The position numbers and the translations under genes were made by a program. DNA of 58,054 nt from an uncultured bacterium (GTDB lineage: Bacteria; Cyanobacteriota; Vampirovibrionia; Gastranaerophilales; Gastranaerophilaceae), in NCBI GenBank assembly GCA_949298805.1, contig CASFXY010000010.1, forward strand, positions 1 through 58,054, read 5' to 3'. The stretch's first letter is position 1, and every line of letters begins with the position of its first letter. The notes beneath the pieces are model-generated. The model was not told the DNA's origin and searched no databases. It saw only the letters and a list, made by a program, of their open reading frames with translations. Shown one piece after another: positions 25,420-34,262 of this stretch.

Positions 25420-25963
25420 AGAAAGGTACTCTCACACTTTAGGCACCGCACACTGTGCAATAAAATTAGCCCAAAAATACGGGCTTGAAGAACAAAAAGC
25501 ATTTTTGGCCGGACTTTTGCATGATTGTGCAAAATGTAAAACAAATGATGAACTTTTAAAAATTATAAAAGAAGAACTTAAAGATATTGAACAAGGGGAA
25601 CTGCAAAACTATAAGACCTTACATGCACCTGTCGGCGAATATTTTGCAAAAAAAATTTACGGTATAAAAGATAAAGAAATTCTTAATGCAATTCGCTATC
25701 ATACAATAGGCAGAATTAATATGAGTCTTTTTGAAAAAATTATTTTTCTGGCAGATAAAATAGAAGAAAATACAAGGGATAAAAAATACAGCAGCGAAAT
25801 CTGGGAAATCCTTAACGAAAACGAAGGCGAAAAGGGAATTGACATGGCTCTTTTCAGATGTTTTAGCGAAACTATTAAAAGCCTTGTAAACAGAAAGCTT
25901 AAAATTTGCAAGACAACCATTGATGTATATAATGAACTTTTAGACAAAATAAAGAATATATAA
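25373..25963 (+). CDS. yqeK: YqeK-type HD phosphohydrolase, probable symmetrical Ap4A hydrolase
   Basis: A 196-residue HD-domain protein. His21, the HD pair His50-Asp51 (GLLHDCAKC), YHTIG and FLADKIEENT with Asp are the metal ligands. YqeK enzymes split diadenosine tetraphosphate to two ADP. It overlaps nadD as in many Gram-positive and cyanobacterial genomes. GAGGAA precedes the ATG; a second ATG two codons later is also possible. rsfS, the usual third gene, is missing here. Confidence 0.88.
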   Translation: MNMDCIKEKLKECLTEERYSHTLGTAHCAIKLAQKYGLEEQKAFLAGLLHDCAKCKTNDELLKIIKEELKDIEQGELQNYKTLHAPVGEYFAKKIYGIKDKEILNAIRYHTIGRINMSLFEKIIFLADKIEENTRDKKYSSEIWEILNENEGEKGIDMALFRCFSETIKSLVNRKLKICKTTIDVYNELLDKIKNI

Positions 25964-26033
25964 AGAACGAGCAAAAATAAATTTTTATATTAAAATTTTA
26001 TTTAGGCAATTTTTACCTTTAATTGGAGAGTAC

Positions 26034-27341
26034 TTGAAAAATTCCAAGCTGACAACATTTATATTTGCAGCTCTTGCGGCAGGAATACTTTTTGGCTGGC
26101 TTGCACCGTCTTGGGCAGTTAAAATGCAGCCGCTTGCAGATGTTTTTTTAAAAATGGTTAAAATGATTATCGCACCGTTAATCTTTGCAACTCTTGTTGT
26201 GGGAATTGCAGGTCATGGTGATGTTAAAAATCTTGGTAAAATAGGTCTTAAAACAATTATTTATTTTGAAATTGCAACAACTTTTGCACTTATTATAGGT
26301 CTTTTGAGTGCCAATATATTACATCCGGGTGCAGGCTTTAATATAGACTTGAATTCAATATCAATGAGTGCGGTTGAAAATATGGAAAATGTAAAAATTA
26401 ACCATTCATTTTCACAAATGTTGCTGGACTTAGTTCCCACAAGTATTTTTAAGGCATTAGCCGAAGGAAGCTTGTTGCAAATTGTAGTTTTTGCCATATT
26501 TTTTTCGTTAGCAATTTGTGCAGTCGGACAAAAAGCCAGACCTGTTCTGGATTTTATGCAAAGCACCTGCGATATTATGTTTAAATTTACCGAGTATGTT
26601 ATGTATTTTGCACCAATGGGTGTATTTGGCGCAATTTCGGCTACAATAGGGCAAAACGGTATAGGCATACTTGTAAATTACGCTAAATTAATAGGTATAA
26701 CTTATCTTTCACTTATTATATTTGCCATGACAATTTTATTTATTGTCTGCAAAATAGTGAAAATTCCGTTTAGCGGGCTGTTAAATGCAATAAAAGAACC
26801 CTCTATACTTGCGTTTTCAACAGCAAGTTCCGAAGCTGCCTTGCCAAAAGCAATGGAAGCTATGGAAAAATTTGGCGTACCAAAAAACATTGTAAGTTTT
26901 GTAATGCCTACCGGATATACATTTAACCTTGACGGAACCACCTTATATTTAACACTTACTACACTTTTTTGTGCGCAGATTGTAGGTATAAACTTAAATT
27001 TTGAACAGCAAATTTTAATTATGTTAACTCTAATGCTTACATCTAAAGGTGTTGCAGGAGTTCCGAGAGTCTCACTTGTTGTCTTAACAGGCACATTGCA
27101 TACTTTTGGTTTGCCCGTTACCGGTGTTGCAATACTTTTAGGTATTGATCAAATACTCGATATGGGCAGAACGACAATAAATCTTGTCGGAAACTGCATT
27201 GCAACAACCGTTATTGCGCGTTGGGAAGACGAATTTGATTACAATAAAATGAACAACTTTATAAAATCAATAAAGAACAAAAAACAAGAAAAAAGTCTTA
27301 TTCAGCAAAAAAATGTACTAACCGACAAGACTATACACTAA
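26034..27341 (+). CDS. Dicarboxylate/amino acid:cation symporter (DAACS family)
   Basis: A 435-residue membrane transporter with about eight helices and two re-entrant loops. MPTGYTFNLDGTTLYLTL is the hallmark substrate/cation motif, and LAFSTASSEAALPKAMEAME matches the serine-rich loop. It imports glutamate, aspartate or C4-dicarboxylates with Na+ or H+; the exact substrate cannot be read. The start is TTG at 26034, after GGAGAG. The charged C-terminal tail is long. A hairpin follows the stop. Confidence 0.9.
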   Translation: MKNSKLTTFIFAALAAGILFGWLAPSWAVKMQPLADVFLKMVKMIIAPLIFATLVVGIAGHGDVKNLGKIGLKTIIYFEIATTFALIIGLLSANILHPGAGFNIDLNSISMSAVENMENVKINHSFSQMLLDLVPTSIFKALAEGSLLQIVVFAIFFSLAICAVGQKARPVLDFMQSTCDIMFKFTEYVMYFAPMGVFGAISATIGQNGIGILVNYAKLIGITYLSLIIFAMTILFIVCKIVKIPFSGLLNAIKEPSILAFSTASSEAALPKAMEAMEKFGVPKNIVSFVMPTGYTFNLDGTTLYLTLTTLFCAQIVGINLNFEQQILIMLTLMLTSKGVAGVPRVSLVVLTGTLHTFGLPVTGVAILLGIDQILDMGRTTINLVGNCIATTVIARWEDEFDYNKMNNFIKSIKNKKQEKSLIQQKNVLTDKTIH

Positions 27342-27343
27342 GA

Positions 27344-27376
27344 GCATATTTATTTTAAAAAAATAAATTAATATGC
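27344..27376. terminator. AT-rich hairpin after the symporter gene
   Basis: GCATATTTATTTT (27344-27356) pairs with the stretch ending ATATGC (27361-27376), with a small TA bulge. There is no separate T-tract and it abuts the next start, so it may weaken rather than stop read-through. Confidence 0.4.
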
Positions 27377-27380
27377 AATT

Positions 27381-28391
27381 ATGAAAACAGTATTTTTTGA
27401 TGTACAACCGTACGAAAAGAATTTCCTTGAAAAAGCTACAGAAAAAAATTTTGAAGCAATATTTATAAATTCCCCGCTTGATGAGAATTTTGAAATTAGT
27501 AAAAATATTACAGATGCAGAAATTTTAAGCATTTTTATAACATCAACACTAAGCGAAAATGTGCTGAAGAAATTTCCCAAGCTCAAATTTATTCTCACAA
27601 GAAGTGTAGGCTTCAGTCATATTGATATGAAATACTGTAAAGAACGTGAAATTTATGCCTTTAATACACCGCATTACGGGGATTATACGGTTGCAGAATA
27701 CACCTTTGCGATTCTGTTGCATACAACAAGAAAAATAGAAAAAGCCCAAAATGATGTTAAAAGCGGCGAAATAACAATGGACAAATACACAGGCGTTGAA
27801 CTTTTTAACAAAACACTTGGAGTCATTGGTGCAGGTTCCATAGGAAAAAATGTGCTCGATATAGCAAAAGGTTTCAGAATGAATACTCTTGCTTATGATA
27901 TATATCAAAGCGGAGATTATAATTACTGCACACTTGATGAATTATTTAAAAACTCGGATATTATTTCAATAAATGCACCGTTGACAAAAGAGAACTATCA
28001 TTTAATAAACAAAGAAACAATTTCCAAAATGAAAGATGGTGTCATAATAGTAAATGTAGCGCGCGGAGAAATTATTGACACAGAATCATTATACGATGCA
28101 CTTTTAAATAAAAAAGTCGCCTACGCTGCTTTAGATGTTATAGAATGTGAAGAAATATTATGCACAGAAAATCAAAAATGCAGGGGTCTTGAAAACATCA
28201 AAGAAGCTTGTCTTGAAAAATTTTATATTAATCAAAAACTCTTAAAATTGCCAAACGTAACAATAACGCCACATACAGCCTACAATACAAAAGAAGCGAT
28301 AGAAAGAATTTTATACATGACTGAAGAAAATCTTTTAAGTTGCTTAAATTTTAATCCCAAGACTGGCGCAAAAAACCTGATTTTGTTATAA
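27381..28391 (+). CDS. D-isomer-specific 2-hydroxyacid dehydrogenase (D-lactate dehydrogenase-like)
   Basis: A 336-residue NAD-dependent dehydrogenase. The nucleotide-binding GVIGAGSIGKNV, catalytic Arg in VNVARGEIID, and His in ITPHTAYNT are present, with the acidic partner in DVIECEE. Such enzymes interconvert 2-oxo and D-2-hydroxy acids; an insertion before the catalytic His (CTENQKCRGLENIKEACLEK) is like D-lactate dehydrogenases. A fermentative role is reasonable for a non-photosynthetic anaerobe but the substrate is inferred. It is 8 bases before deoC. Confidence 0.85.
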   Translation: MKTVFFDVQPYEKNFLEKATEKNFEAIFINSPLDENFEISKNITDAEILSIFITSTLSENVLKKFPKLKFILTRSVGFSHIDMKYCKEREIYAFNTPHYGDYTVAEYTFAILLHTTRKIEKAQNDVKSGEITMDKYTGVELFNKTLGVIGAGSIGKNVLDIAKGFRMNTLAYDIYQSGDYNYCTLDELFKNSDIISINAPLTKENYHLINKETISKMKDGVIIVNVARGEIIDTESLYDALLNKKVAYAALDVIECEEILCTENQKCRGLENIKEACLEKFYINQKLLKLPNVTITPHTAYNTKEAIERILYMTEENLLSCLNFNPKTGAKNLILL

Positions 28392-28392
28392 T
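28384..28392 (+). promoter_or_regulatory. Extended -10 promoter of deoC, leaderless
   Basis: TGTTATAAT overlaps the end of the upstream gene. The deoC ATG follows 7 bases later without a Shine-Dalgarno sequence. Confidence 0.6.
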
Positions 28393-28399
28393 TTCTTTT

Positions 28400-29056
28400 A
28401 TGGAATTGTCAAAATATATAGAACATACTTTATTAAAACCGACAGCAACCGTTGAAAACATAACAAAATTGGTTGAAGATGCCGTAAAATATGATTTTTT
28501 TGGGGTTTGTATCAATCCTGTTTATGTTAAACATGCAAAAAATATTGCAAGCGGTACAAATTTAAAAATTGTTACCGTGGTAAACTTTCCTCTTGGTGCA
28601 AATGCTACCGATACCACACTTGTACAGGTTCATCAGGCATTATCTGACGGGGCGGATGAAATTGATACGGTAATAAATTTGGGCGCACTTAAAGAAGGTA
28701 ATTATAAAAAAGTAACTGATGACATTAGGGCAACAAAAAATGTATGCCCAAATAATAACTTAAAAGTAATTCTTGAGACAGATTTGCTTACTAATGATGA
28801 AATCAAAAAAGCTTGCCTTGCCTGTATTAGCGGTGGTGCTGATTTTGTTAAAACATCAACAGGTTTTGTTAAAAACGGCTTAGGTGCAAGACCTGATTTT
28901 GTAAGATTAATGGCACAAACCGTAGAAAAAAGAGGGCTTGGAGTTAAAGCAAGCGGCGGAATTACAACAAGATTTCAAGCAAAAGAACTTATTGAAGCAG
29001 GGGCAACAAGGCTTGGTACTTCAAGCGGAGTTGCCATAGTAAATCCCCAAAAGTAA
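28400..29056 (+). CDS. deoC: Deoxyribose-phosphate aldolase
   Basis: A 218-residue class I aldolase that splits deoxyribose 5-phosphate to glyceraldehyde 3-phosphate and acetaldehyde. The Schiff-base lysine is in ADFVKTSTGF, and Lys/Gly in VKASGGITT are also conserved. The length is normal. It is followed after 14 bases by a small protein, an ACT protein and a DUF711 protein in what looks like one transcript. No other nucleoside-salvage gene is near. Confidence 0.94.
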   Translation: MELSKYIEHTLLKPTATVENITKLVEDAVKYDFFGVCINPVYVKHAKNIASGTNLKIVTVVNFPLGANATDTTLVQVHQALSDGADEIDTVINLGALKEGNYKKVTDDIRATKNVCPNNNLKVILETDLLTNDEIKKACLACISGGADFVKTSTGFVKNGLGARPDFVRLMAQTVEKRGLGVKASGGITTRFQAKELIEAGATRLGTSSGVAIVNPQK

Positions 29057-29070
29057 AGAAAGGTTGCAAA

Positions 29071-29256
29071 ATGGACAAAATTACCATTCGTTCGGACAGA
29101 AACACCGATTATTCTTTTTTGTACAAAGGAGAAGAAACAATTTTAAAAGCCGGCAGTGTAATCAGTATAGCAGATGGCTTGGAACATGTTGTTTTGCCGA
29201 CTGTTGCTATGAAAATTATGAACAATCTTATTGTTATTAAGGATGATGTAAAATGA
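29071..29256 (+). CDS. Small conserved-looking protein, unknown function
   Basis: A 61-residue protein with no recognised domain. Polar N-terminus (MDKITIRSDRNTDYSF), then alternating hydrophobic segments compatible with a small beta fold. AAAGAAAGG precedes the ATG, and its stop overlaps the ACT gene by 4 bases (ATGA). The tight fit between deoC and the ACT gene argues that it is real. Confidence 0.6.
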   Translation: MDKITIRSDRNTDYSFLYKGEETILKAGSVISIADGLEHVVLPTVAMKIMNNLIVIKDDVK

Positions 29257-29531
29257 ACAAAGATAAAATTTTAATTACCATATCAGGATTAGATAAAGTA
29301 GGAATAGTCGCGGGAATATCAAATACTCTTGCGCAATTGAATGTTAATATTGAAGATATCAAACAAACAATTATGCAAGATCATTTTGTTATGATGATGT
29401 TATGCGACATGTCAAGTTCCAATAATTCCTTCAAAACAATAAAAGAAGAACTCATCAAATCAGGTGAAGAAATTGGTATGGAAGTATGGGTTCAAAGAAA
29501 AGAAATTTTTGATAAAATGCACACGATTTAA
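29253..29531 (+). CDS. ACT-domain protein, UPF0237 family
   Basis: A 92-residue single ACT domain: ILITISGLDKVGIVAGISNT followed by LNVNIEDIKQ. ACT domains bind amino acids or similar small ligands. Members of this family are usually encoded just before a DUF711/UPF0210 protein, as here (9 bases apart), so it is a probable regulatory partner. The ligand is not known. Confidence 0.88.
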   Translation: MNKDKILITISGLDKVGIVAGISNTLAQLNVNIEDIKQTIMQDHFVMMMLCDMSSSNNSFKTIKEELIKSGEEIGMEVWVQRKEIFDKMHTI

Positions 29532-29540
29532 AAGGTAAAA

Positions 29541-30908
29541 ATGGCTGATTTTAACGAAAAAGATATAATTGAAACAATACAGATGATTAAGGTGCATCAC
29601 CTTGATATAAGAACAACAACGCTTGCACTTTCCCTTCGGGATTGTATAAGCGAAGATATAAAAATTGCAGGTGATAAAATATATAAAAAAATCACAAAAT
29701 ATGCAAAAAATTTAAAAAAATATGCAGATGATTTAGAAAACGAATTTTCAATTCCTATTATCAACAAAAGAATAGCAATCACACCTATATCACTTATAGG
29801 CGAAAGTGCAAAAAATCCTGATTATATTTATCTGGCAAAAATTCTTGACGAAGCTGCAAGCGAAGTTGGAGTTGATTTTATTGGCGGATATTCCGCGCTC
29901 ATTGAAAAAGGATGTACAAAAGGTGACGAGATTTTTCTTGAGTCAATTCCCGAGGCTTTGGCAACAACCTCTAAACTCTGTTCAAGCGTTAATCTTGCAA
30001 CTTCAAAAGCGGGAATTAACATGAAAGGTGTTCTTAAAACAGCAGATATTATAAAAAAATCCGCCCTGCTAACCGCAGATAAAGACGGTCTTGGCGCAGC
30101 AAAATTCGTATGTTTCTGTAATTCCGTATCAGATAATCCTTTTATGGCAGGTGCCTATTGCGGCATAAATGAGCCTGAATGTGCGCTCAATATTGGTGTT
30201 AGCGGGCCCGGTGTCGTGAGATGGGCTATAGAAAACATGCCAAAAGATGCGCCACTTGGCGAAGTTGCCAATACTATTAAAAAAACCGCTTTTAAAATAA
30301 CAACAACAGGTGAATTAATAGGCAGAGAACTTGCCTCACGTCTTAATATTCCTTTTGGAGTAATAGATTTATCTCTTGCACCGACACCCGCGAAAGGTGA
30401 TTCGGTTGCCGGAATTTTTCAGGCAATGGGGTTAGAACAAGCAGGCGCACATGGAACAACTGCAGCACTTGCAATGTTAAATGATGCCGTTAAAAAAGGC
30501 GGTATCATGGCATCTTCATACGTAGGCGGATTATCCGGTGCCTTTATACCAGTATCCGAAGATGCGGGCATGATTAATGCAGCAAGACAAGGAGTGCTTA
30601 CGATAGACAAACTTGAAGCAATGACATCCGTTTGTTCGGTTGGTCTTGATATGATAGCAATACCGGGAGATACGCCTGCAACAACAATTGCCGGCATGAT
30701 AGCGGATGAAATGGCAATAGGTATGATTAATAAAAAAACAACAGCTGTAAGAATTATTCCGGTACCGAATAAAAAAGAAGGCGATTGGGTAAAATTCGGC
30801 GGACTCTTGGGTGAAGCGCCAATTATGGCAATGAATAAACTTGACAGTTCAGTTTTTGTAAACAGAAGCGGAAGAATTCCTGCACCGATACACAGTTTAA
30901 ACAATTAA
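29541..30908 (+). CDS. UPF0210 (DUF711) family protein
   Basis: A 455-residue protein with the DUF711 pattern: [20 protein letters not shown] at the start, [15 protein letters not shown] in the middle and [16 protein letters not shown] near the C-terminus. The fold is related to formate lyase-like enzymes but the reaction is not established. It is paired with the upstream ACT protein, typical of Firmicutes and related anaerobes. AAAGGT precedes the ATG. It ends at a bidirectional terminator. Confidence 0.9.
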   Translation: MADFNEKDIIETIQMIKVHHLDIRTTTLALSLRDCISEDIKIAGDKIYKKITKYAKNLKKYADDLENEFSIPIINKRIAITPISLIGESAKNPDYIYLAKILDEAASEVGVDFIGGYSALIEKGCTKGDEIFLESIPEALATTSKLCSSVNLATSKAGINMKGVLKTADIIKKSALLTADKDGLGAAKFVCFCNSVSDNPFMAGAYCGINEPECALNIGVSGPGVVRWAIENMPKDAPLGEVANTIKKTAFKITTTGELIGRELASRLNIPFGVIDLSLAPTPAKGDSVAGIFQAMGLEQAGAHGTTAALAMLNDAVKKGGIMASSYVGGLSGAFIPVSEDAGMINAARQGVLTIDKLEAMTSVCSVGLDMIAIPGDTPATTIAGMIADEMAIGMINKKTTAVRIIPVPNKKEGDWVKFGGLLGEAPIMAMNKLDSSVFVNRSGRIPAPIHSLNN

Positions 30909-30911
30909 TTT

Positions 30912-30933
30912 AAAGCCCGCTCAAGCGGGCTTT
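30912..30933. terminator. Bidirectional terminator between convergent genes
   Basis: AAAGCCCGCT (30912-30921) and AGCGGGCTTT (30924-30933) pair perfectly around CA. It is G+C-rich against the AT-rich background and serves both the DUF711 gene and the convergent protease gene. Confidence 0.85.
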
Positions 30934-30935
30934 AA

Positions 30936-32183
30936 CTATTTAACTATAACTTTTATATTATCCTTCTGAAGATTTTCTTTTTTTGCAACCGCTTGACCGT
31001 TTAAAATTTCAATTGCTTTTGCTAACTGCGGATCGCGTTCCTTTTTGACATCTTCTTCAGTCAAGTCAACTTCATAATCAGGGTTGATACCTTTTTTATT
31101 AATATCAGTACCTGAAGGTGTTAAATATTTTTGAATTGTTATATGCATTGCAGAGCCGCCGGGAAGCCTGTTAATCTCCTGCACAAGTCCTTTGCCGAAA
31201 GATTTTTTACCTACAATTACAGCTCTTTTGTTATCCTTTAGTGCACCGCTTAAAATTTCACTTGCAGAAGCCGAACCGCCGTTAATAATAACCACAATAG
31301 GCTGATCTGTCAATGTTCGTTGGTTTGCTCTTGTAGTATCCTTATACCCTTCTCTGTCTACCGTAGAAACTATAACTTTTGAATCCAGCAACATATCCGC
31401 AATATATATTGCATTTGTAAGCAATCCGCCGGGATTAGAGCGTAAATCAATTATTAGTCCGTCTTTATTACAATTTTCAATAAGTGCCTGCTCAAATTCT
31501 GCAGTTGCGTTTCTGCTAATAAAAGAACTTAAACGAATGTAGCCGATATTATCGGGAATTTTTACAAACTCCGGCGCTTTTGTAGAAACAGATTTAATCT
31601 CTATTTTTTCTCTTGTAATTTTGTAAGTTTTTGCAGGCTCTTTTCCTCTTTTTACAAGGAGAGTAACTTGAGTTCCTTCAGGTCCTCTAATTTGTTCTGC
31701 AGCAGCATCAACGGTTATGCCTTTTGTACTTTTGCCGTTAATTTCAAGAATTTCATCTTCGGCTTTTAAACCCGCACGCTCACCCGGAGTATCTTCAATC
31801 GGGGCAATAACCAGTAATTTACCGTCGCGAACACCGATTTGAACACCTATACCCTGCAAAGAGCCCTGAATTGACTCGTTTTCCTCTTTAAAGTCTTTGG
31901 GATTCAAAAATTTAGTATAAACGTCATTTAAGCTTGAAACCATTGTATCTATAGCAACATAGGCATCTTCGTCATCCTTTATAATATTATCATAGCGATG
32001 ACGCCATCTTGACCAGTCTTGTTCATTATTTGTTTGGTCAACGAATTTTGAATTAATAAGTTTCCAAGCTCTGTCATAAAGCGTTTGAGGCGTTTGTGCC
32101 AAAACAGGGTTCATAAAAGAACTTACATAAAAAAGTCCAATCATTAATATAAATATAGATGCTTTTTTTAATATATCTTTCAT
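30936..32183 (-). CDS. ctpA: C-terminal processing protease, S41 family
   Basis: A 415-residue exported serine protease. An N-terminal signal or anchor (about 7-30, ends VLAQ) is followed by a PDZ domain (about 105-190) and the S41 core. The catalytic Ser306, Lys331 and Gln335 (GGSASASEI and GKGLVQ) have the 25- and 4-residue spacing of the family. It trims exported proteins from the C-terminus; the target here is unknown. The Cterm is short. AGGAGAG precedes the ATG. Its stop lies three bases from the terminator. Confidence 0.93.
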   Translation of the reverse strand: MKDILKKASIFILMIGLFYVSSFMNPVLAQTPQTLYDRAWKLINSKFVDQTNNEQDWSRWRHRYDNIIKDDEDAYVAIDTMVSSLNDVYTKFLNPKDFKEENESIQGSLQGIGVQIGVRDGKLLVIAPIEDTPGERAGLKAEDEILEINGKSTKGITVDAAAEQIRGPEGTQVTLLVKRGKEPAKTYKITREKIEIKSVSTKAPEFVKIPDNIGYIRLSSFISRNATAEFEQALIENCNKDGLIIDLRSNPGGLLTNAIYIADMLLDSKVIVSTVDREGYKDTTRANQRTLTDQPIVVIINGGSASASEILSGALKDNKRAVIVGKKSFGKGLVQEINRLPGGSAMHITIQKYLTPSGTDINKKGINPDYEVDLTEEDVKKERDPQLAKAIEILNGQAVAKKENLQKDNIKVIVK

Positions 32184-32289
32184 AATCTCTCCTCTTTAAT
32201 AGATATTATAACAAACTATTTTTTAATTTCCAAAAAATTCTTTATAAATCCCGTATTAATTATGTATTTTATTTTTATACCGGATAAAG

Positions 32290-32295
32290 TACAAT
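32290..32295 (+). promoter_or_regulatory. -10 element of the cyclase gene
   Basis: TACAAT lies 6 bases before the ATG at 32302. No Shine-Dalgarno sequence exists, and no good -35 is seen. Leaderless transcription is likely. Confidence 0.45.
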
Positions 32296-32301
32296 ATTTA
32301 A

Positions 32302-34254
32302 ATGAAAATTTCACAAAAAAAATCATTGCTGCTTCTTGCATTTTCGTCGATATTGATATTTTTTATTGTATATATTATCGGTATAGCAATATTTGAACCG
32401 AAATCCTATAATTTTCTTGTAAAAATGACAACACAAAGTACAAAAGCATCTGACGATATTGTACTTGTTGTAATAGACGATAAATCACTCCACCAATTAG
32501 GGCGTTGGCCTTGGAAAAGAACCCGTTACGGAGAAATATTTGATTACATTGCAAACTACACTCAAGCAAAACAAATAGGCTACGATGCAATAATAGTAGC
32601 ACCAGATCTTGAAAATCCCGAATCTGATAAAGACTTTTTTAATCAGATAGGAAAAATTGACAAATTAAGCGCAGGAGTTGGCTTTGCAAACACACCTTTT
32701 AAAAATATCGATGAAAAATTTTATGAAAAATTACTATTTGAAAAAAATAATATACAAATAGATGACAAAAGAAGCAAAAAATACAAAAAAGAGAGCAATT
32801 ATAAAAGCTTTAGCACATTTCAAAAAGAGTACTTAATAAAAATAAAAAATCTCGGCTCTGTAAATACAAATATGGATAACGACGGCTACATAAGAAAAGT
32901 GGACCAGATTATTAATTATAAAGGAAAATTATATCCTTCTTTGGGACTTTTGATGTACTCAAAACATACGGGAATTAAAAATTTTGTGCTTACCGATAAA
33001 TATTTACTTGCAAAAAACAATGAATATTCCCTCAAAATGCCAATTACAAATAAATACGGCATAGCCTATTCAAATATTTATTTTTATAAAACAGATGACA
33101 ATTTATATTCACATCAAAAAATATCGGCATCAGATGTTATAAAATCTCTGGAAGCAATAAAAAAAGGTGAAAAACCAATATTAGACAGCGATATTTTTAA
33201 AGATAAAATTGTATTTGTCGGCGCAAACGCAAATGCACAGGCACTTCAAGATATTAAAAGAACCCCAATATCTGATACATTTTCAGGAGTAGATATACAA
33301 GCAACAAATCTTGATAACATTATAAATAACGAATTTTACAGAAATACAAGTGATGTCTACAACATATTAAATGTTGCACTGGTATTTATAATAGCGTTTA
33401 CACTTGTTTGCACGCTGCCTATTCCCATAGCCATAATGTCGTGCGCTTGTCTTATGTTTATGTATTTAATTTTTGCATTTTTTATGTATAGCAACAAAAT
33501 TGCAATTAATCTTATATTGCCCGAAATTTTCATACTTTTTGCAATAGGTTGCGCATATCTTTACAGATATCTTGTAGAAGACAGAAAAAAAGAAAAAATT
33601 CAATCTGCAATGAGCAAATATCTTTCTCGCGATGTTATGAAAAATGTTGTCGACAATATTGACTCCGTCAAACTTGGCGGCAAAAGAGCAAATGTAACAG
33701 TGCTTTTTGCAGACATAAGAGGGTTTACCTCAATAAGCGAAAGACTTAGCGCCGAAGAAGTTACAAAAATTTTAAACGAATATTTTACGGCAATTGTACC
33801 AATTATAGAAAAGCATAACGGGATTTTAAATAAATTTATGGGAGATGCAGTTCTTGCGGTATTTGGAGAACCCATTGAAAACAACCATCATGCTCTTGAT
33901 GCGGTAATTTGTGCCGACAGCATGTTAAAAAAGGTAAAACAGTTGCAAGAAAAATGGATTGATGAAGGCAAGCCTAAAATTGAAATAGGAATAGGCATTT
34001 CAACAGGCGAAGCCTTTGTTGGAAATATAGGGTCCGAAGAAAGACTTGAATACACAGTTATTGGAGATACGGTAAATACTGCATCAAGAATAGAAAATTA
34101 CAACAAGGTTTACCGTACAAAATTCCTGATAAGTCAAGAAACTTTCGAACAAGTTCAAAAATATGTTGATGTAATCAAGATACGCGAAGTTTCCATTAGA
34201 GGTAAAGCAAAAAAAATTAACATTTATGAGGTTTTAAGACTTCTTAATGTATAA
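32302..34254 (+). CDS. CHASE2-sensor adenylate/guanylate cyclase, class III
   Basis: A 650-residue membrane signalling protein. One N-terminal helix (about 10-30), an extracytoplasmic CHASE2 domain (about 45-335), two or three helices (about 350-420) and a class III cyclase domain (about 460-640) follow. Metal aspartates are in LFADIRGFTS and MGDAVLAVFG, and EYTVIGDTVNTASRIE fits adenylate cyclase. CHASE2 senses an unknown external cue. The gene lies 8 bases before recG. No cAMP receptor is in the window. Confidence 0.92.
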   Translation: MKISQKKSLLLLAFSSILIFFIVYIIGIAIFEPKSYNFLVKMTTQSTKASDDIVLVVIDDKSLHQLGRWPWKRTRYGEIFDYIANYTQAKQIGYDAIIVAPDLENPESDKDFFNQIGKIDKLSAGVGFANTPFKNIDEKFYEKLLFEKNNIQIDDKRSKKYKKESNYKSFSTFQKEYLIKIKNLGSVNTNMDNDGYIRKVDQIINYKGKLYPSLGLLMYSKHTGIKNFVLTDKYLLAKNNEYSLKMPITNKYGIAYSNIYFYKTDDNLYSHQKISASDVIKSLEAIKKGEKPILDSDIFKDKIVFVGANANAQALQDIKRTPISDTFSGVDIQATNLDNIINNEFYRNTSDVYNILNVALVFIIAFTLVCTLPIPIAIMSCACLMFMYLIFAFFMYSNKIAINLILPEIFILFAIGCAYLYRYLVEDRKKEKIQSAMSKYLSRDVMKNVVDNIDSVKLGGKRANVTVLFADIRGFTSISERLSAEEVTKILNEYFTAIVPIIEKHNGILNKFMGDAVLAVFGEPIENNHHALDAVICADSMLKKVKQLQEKWIDEGKPKIEIGIGISTGEAFVGNIGSEERLEYTVIGDTVNTASRIENYNKVYRTKFLISQETFEQVQKYVDVIKIREVSIRGKAKKINIYEVLRLLNV

Positions 34255-34255
34255 T
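34250..34255 (+). promoter_or_regulatory. -10 element of recG inside the cyclase gene end
   Basis: TATAAT overlaps the last codons and stop of the cyclase gene. The recG ATG follows 7 bases later, without a ribosome site, so recG is probably leaderless. Confidence 0.5.
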
Positions 34256-34262
34256 TGTCTTT

